A stretch of DNA of 9,177 nucleotides from an uncultured Sphingobium sp. (GTDB lineage: Bacteria; Pseudomonadota; Alphaproteobacteria; Sphingomonadales; Sphingomonadaceae): positions 1 through 9,177 of the forward strand of contig CAMLFF010000113.1 in assembly GCA_946479185.1 (NCBI GenBank). The letters are read 5' to 3'. A program made the position numbers and the translations under genes. A model generated the notes under the pieces. It did not search any database, had not been told where the DNA came from, and saw only the letters and a program-made list of their open reading frames with translations. Within the stretch, counting starts at the first letter, position 1. Each line of letters begins with the position of its first letter. This document shows positions 6,385 to 9,177 of this stretch, piece after piece.

Positions 6385-6445
6385 ATTGGTTGGGGTGGGT
6401 TTGGTTGCTTGGCCAGGCACGCGTTAGAGCTTACCGCATCAGAGC

Positions 6446-7345
6446 TCAGCGCGTTGCCTCAACCTTCGTTTCTGCCTTGGGCGTTTGGCCGAGCTGCACC
6501 AGATAATCCGCTGCCTGCTTGCCCACATCGCTCGTCGGCCCGGCCAGCTCTTGCGCGCGGCCAAAGGCGGCAATCGCAGCAGCATCATCTCCGCCGGAGA
6601 GGGCGTAGATGATGCCTTGTTCCAGCGCGATGGGGGCATCGTTGCGGGCGCGTTTGGCGGCTTCCTCGATGTGTTGGCGGGCGAGGGGGAGGTCGTTCAT
6701 GCGGCGCGCCAATGTCGCGGAGAGGAGCCAGGCCAGCGGATCGGCAGCGGCGAGCGCGATGGCCTGATTAAGGTCGGTCCGTGCGCCGGGCAGATCATTG
6801 GCGGCGACGCGGGCGCGGGCGCGGTCGAGGTGGATTTCTCCGGTGGAGAGCGTGCGCGGGAGTGGCTGGGCTAGCGCTTCATCAAGCGCACGCAGGGCGG
6901 CGGCGCTGTTTCCGGCGATTAAGAGCGCATTGCCCGCTTGCGAGTAGAGGCGCGCGCGCATGACGGTGTCGATGCCCTTGGTCTTGGCGCCCGCTTCGAA
7001 GGTGGCAGCGGCCTGCGTCCATTGCTTGTCCAGCCCCAGCGCATAGCCATGACATTGGGCGGCATAAGCGCCGCCGCCTTCGCGTGACCAGGCCTGCGCG
7101 GCGGCGATGCCATCGGCGGGCTTGATGTTCGCGCTGGCGAGGCAGCTGGCGAGCCGCTCAGCAATGGCGGGCGGGACGACGGCGGTCAGCGCAGCGCGAT
7201 CATCACCGCCGTCAACCGGCGTTTGCAGCGCTTCGGCGCGGCGCTGCTCATCCCGGCGGCGCAGCAGCGCCTCGATCTCCGGATCATATTGCGTGGCATT
7301 GGGCGTTGTAACCTGCGCGAGCAAGATGGCGGCGGCGATCAGCAT
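6446..7345 (-). CDS. Exported tetratricopeptide-repeat (TPR) protein
   Basis: The predicted protein is 299 residues. The N-terminus MLIAAAILLAQVTTPNA looks like a short signal peptide, though it lacks the usual Lys/Arg, so export is probable rather than certain. After a polar linker (20-55) come helical repeats with TPR spacing, roughly 93-124, 127-160, 167-200, 203-234 and 237-270. They carry the typical small and large hydrophobic positions, e.g. AGNSAAALRALDEALAQ and ANDLPGARTDLNQAIAL. Two cysteines (C68, C98) flank the start of the repeat region and could form a disulfide. TPR arrays bind partner proteins and no enzyme motif is seen. ATG 7345 lies 6 bp after the stop of the ABHD10-like gene, in the same frame; AGGA is 11 nt upstream, a rather long spacing. 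It is the last gene of the M48-hydrolase-TPR run. The partner is unknown; the neighbouring protease suggests an envelope role, as inference only. Confidence 0.82.
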   Translation of the reverse strand: MLIAAAILLAQVTTPNATQYDPEIEALLRRRDEQRRAEALQTPVDGGDDRAALTAVVPPAIAERLASCLASANIKPADGIAAAQAWSREGGGAYAAQCHGYALGLDKQWTQAAATFEAGAKTKGIDTVMRARLYSQAGNALLIAGNSAAALRALDEALAQPLPRTLSTGEIHLDRARARVAANDLPGARTDLNQAIALAAADPLAWLLSATLARRMNDLPLARQHIEEAAKRARNDAPIALEQGIIYALSGGDDAAAIAAFGRAQELAGPTSDVGKQAADYLVQLGQTPKAETKVEATR

Positions 7346-7351
7346 GGGCAG

Positions 7352-8116
7352 TTAAATCCTGTCTTCAGGGTCGGTCGGGTCGCAGAGCCTGCTGACCAGA
7401 TCGATCAGCAATGCGATATCCTGCGGCCGGGAAAGGCGATGGTCGCCATCCTTGACCAACAGGGCCTGCACGTCCGCTGAACGGAGTTGGTCCGCGATGC
7501 GCAGGGCGGTTTGCCAGGGCACATCCGCATCGGCCTGACCTTGCAGCAGACGCACCGGGCAGTCGATGGCGATGGGGTTTTCCAGCAGCCGCAGTTGCTC
7601 GCCGGACTCCCAGAAGGCGCGGGTGGTGACATAGGGTTGATCGCCATAGGGGGTAGGCTCGACCAGTCTGCCCTCGCGCTGGATGATGGCCTTTTGCGCC
7701 TCATCAAAGCCCCAATGGGTGAAATCCGGCGCGGCGGCGATGCCGAAAAGGCCGGTGACGCGGGCGCCTAGATCAACGCCGAGCAGCAGCGCGAGCCAGC
7801 CGCCCATTGAGGAGCCGATGAGGATGAGCGGGCCTTGCGGCGCCATTGCCTCGATCACCAGTCGCGCATCATCACGCCAGCCTGCGAGCGTGCCATCCTC
7901 GAATGCGCCTTCACTCTCGCCGCATCCGGCATAGTCGAAGCGCAGCATCGCGCGGCCATTTTGGGCAGCCCATTCGTCCAGCGCGAGCGCCTTGCTGCCC
8001 TGCATGTCCGACATATAGCCGGGCAGGAAGATGAGCGTGGGGCCGGTTCCGGCGCGATGGCGGCAGGCGAGGCGCAGGCCATCGGGGCGTGTGATGAAGC
8101 TGGGGGCGCCCGTCAT
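7352..8116 (-). CDS. ABHD10-like alpha/beta hydrolase (serine esterase/thioesterase)
   Basis: The predicted cytoplasmic serine hydrolase has 254 residues and no signal peptide. The triad is visible: Ser103 in G101-S-S-M-G105, Asp196 in QGQADADVPW, and His226 in KDGDHRLS. The oxyanion region is LPGYMSDMQGSKA (31-43), followed by RFDYAGCGES (59-68). CPVRLL ... DxxVPW ... DHRLS closely resembles human ABHD10 (CPIRLL, DxxVPW, DHRM), a mitochondrial enzyme reported to remove S-acyl groups from peroxiredoxin 5 and to hydrolyse acyl-glucuronides. The comparison is from memory. The bacterial substrate is unknown, and other esterase or lipase activities are possible. ATG 8116 has no good Shine-Dalgarno sequence at normal distance, and a short GTGGG/CCCAC stem covers the site. 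It is 23 bp downstream of the M48 gene and 6 bp upstream of the TPR gene, so co-transcription is likely. Confidence 0.88.
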   Translation of the reverse strand: MTGAPSFITRPDGLRLACRHRAGTGPTLIFLPGYMSDMQGSKALALDEWAAQNGRAMLRFDYAGCGESEGAFEDGTLAGWRDDARLVIEAMAPQGPLILIGSSMGGWLALLLGVDLGARVTGLFGIAAAPDFTHWGFDEAQKAIIQREGRLVEPTPYGDQPYVTTRAFWESGEQLRLLENPIAIDCPVRLLQGQADADVPWQTALRIADQLRSADVQALLVKDGDHRLSRPQDIALLIDLVSRLCDPTDPEDRI

Positions 8117-8139
8117 GCGTGGGCTTTAACCCACCCCGC

Positions 8140-9177
8140 TTAAAATCCAAAGCTGCCGGGCGGGGCGACATCCTTATCCTGCTTGCACGCGCCGCGAATG
8201 GCGGACCATTCGGCAGGCGTGAGCGAGGAGCGATAGGTGTGTCCCTTTTGCACGGCCTTCTCGAACATTGTGCGGCGCTCGGCGGAGATGGGGTGCGATG
8301 CCATCCAGCTTGTGCTGCGTTCGATTGTCTCACCAGCCTTGCCGCCGCCAAGCCGACCGAAAAAGGCGGCAGTGGGGAGTGGCGAGATATTGGCGTTGCG
8401 CAGCGCCTCGATGGAATAAAGGTCCGCTGACCGCTCGGCATCGCGGCCATAGCTCAAGGCGAGCACGCCATTGAGCGCGCCGCCGACATCGCCATTGAAC
8501 CCGCCAAGGATGATGCTGAGGCCAAGCTGGCGGACCATTGCGGTGATGGTGTCGCGATTGCGGACATGGCCGATTTCATGCGCCAGCACGCCCGCCAGTT
8601 CATCGGGCGATTTGGCCTCCTGAATGAGCTTGTCGAACAGCAATATATGGCCGCCGGGCAGGGCGACGGCGTTGACCATATCGATATTGGCGATGCCGAT
8701 GCGGCGGATAGGCACGTCACTGCCTAAGTCTCGCTGCAGCTTCTCGATTGCGGCGCGGCTGGCGGTTGTTTCGCACAGGCGTCCGCCGAAATCACCGACC
8801 ATCGCATCGCCCATCTTCTCTTCCCAACTGCGCGGGACATGGGGGGCGATCCATGCGGGGGCGCGCAAAGCGAGATAGACGACGCCCGTCGCGATGACCG
8901 CGAAGAGGGCGAAGGCTTTCCAGAGGCCAACCCGGTCGATCCAGCGGCCATAGCGGGCGGGGAGGGGGAGGTGGATGGCGAAGTCTTGCGGTGGCGGGCC
9001 GTTGAAGCCGAGGCGCCAGCCGGGCCGTCCGCGCAGACCATAGACGGAGCGACCGCCGCTGCCATCGACCGGCTCCAGATCGCGCCAGTCATGCGGCCCG
9101 CTCTCGCCGCCATCCCAGCGCAAGGTGAAGCCCTGCGCGGTCCATGTGATGGCGGGATGGTGGCGGGTGGCGCTGGT
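8140..9177 (-). CDS. M48-family zinc metalloprotease, membrane-anchored, 5' end cut by window edge
   Basis: 345 C-terminal residues are visible. The frame stays open to the right edge, so the start lies outside; a TTG at 9123 is unlikely to be the true start because homologous-looking sequence continues upstream (TSATRHHPAITW). Order: a small N-terminal beta-rich domain resembling DUF7092, one transmembrane helix (about 8925-8866, LWKAFALFAVIATGVVYLAL), then the protease domain. HEIGH at 8580-8566 supplies two His ligands and the catalytic Glu. The third ligand is Glu in GRDAERSAD (codon 8436-8434). NAVALPGGHILLF and the later SHPISAERR are typical of M48 proteins. Members of this class clip misfolded or outer-membrane proteins in the periplasm; the topology here (about 90 or more residues before the helix, protease after it) fits a periplasmic protease domain. 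All zinc ligands are present. It appears to lead, or lie within, a run with the ABHD10-like and TPR genes. Confidence 0.93.
   Translation of the reverse strand, partial: TSATRHHPAITWTAQGFTLRWDGGESGPHDWRDLEPVDGSGGRSVYGLRGRPGWRLGFNGPPPQDFAIHLPLPARYGRWIDRVGLWKAFALFAVIATGVVYLALRAPAWIAPHVPRSWEEKMGDAMVGDFGGRLCETTASRAAIEKLQRDLGSDVPIRRIGIANIDMVNAVALPGGHILLFDKLIQEAKSPDELAGVLAHEIGHVRNRDTITAMVRQLGLSIILGGFNGDVGGALNGVLALSYGRDAERSADLYSIEALRNANISPLPTAAFFGRLGGGKAGETIERSTSWMASHPISAERRTMFEKAVQKGHTYRSSLTPAEWSAIRGACKQDKDVAPPGSFGF

Noticed and set aside
6232..6420. 62-codon minus-strand frame with MPAQAGI and TPAYAGVT
   Set aside because: It is the translation of the intergenic palindromic repeat. Such frames are a known source of false hypothetical proteins.
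1..9177. CRISPR array, tRNA or rRNA, insertion sequence, phage or toxin-antitoxin genes
   Set aside because: I saw no regularly spaced direct repeats, no structured-RNA signatures and no matching protein families on either strand.

Overview
The window is high-GC chromosomal DNA from an alphaproteobacterium, most likely a sphingomonad (order Sphingomonadales). I infer this from codon use, from the gene families (a COG1022-type acyl-CoA synthetase with a TSGTGGAPRG loop, a DUF6491-like lipoprotein, a SIMPL protein, an ABHD10-like hydrolase), and from two intergenic palindromic repeats of kinds common in these genomes. I see no rRNA, tRNA, CRISPR array, transposase, phage gene or plasmid function. 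It reads as ordinary housekeeping sequence, and I found no new multi-gene system.

Layout. Positions 1-1523 (minus) hold a gamma-glutamyltranspeptidase with a lipoprotein signal; its last ~70 codons lie off the left edge. A 208-bp divergent gap separates it from a long-chain acyl-CoA synthetase (1732-3576, plus). That gene meets a small Cys-rich lipoprotein gene (3589-4002, minus) tail to tail, only 12 bp apart. A 200-bp gap follows, carrying a ~110-bp inverted-repeat element. Next is the glyoxalase pair on the minus strand: gloB (4203-4931) downstream of gloA (4934-5365), separated by 2 bp. A 113-bp divergent gap leads to a membrane-anchored SIMPL-domain gene (5479-6195, plus). After a second, 116-bp inverted-repeat element (6269-6384) comes a minus-strand run transcribed from the right edge: an M48 metalloprotease (8140-9177, N-terminus outside the window), an ABHD10-like alpha/beta hydrolase (7352-8116) and a secreted TPR protein (6446-7345).

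How the genes relate. GGT and the two glyoxalases all concern glutathione: GGT cleaves the gamma-glutamyl bond outside the cytoplasm, while GloA and GloB use glutathione to detoxify methylglyoxal in the cytoplasm. They are not one operon. The M48-hydrolase-TPR run has operon spacing (23 bp, then 6 bp). M48 proteases and TPR proteins often act in the cell envelope, but a joint role is only inferred here.

Points most worth a second look: the acyl-CoA synthetase appears to have Ser where its family has the catalytic C-terminal Lys; its start codon overlaps a perfect TATAAT; the ABHD10-like and TPR genes share one reading frame and are separated by a single stop; and the two intergenic palindromic elements are similar in size.
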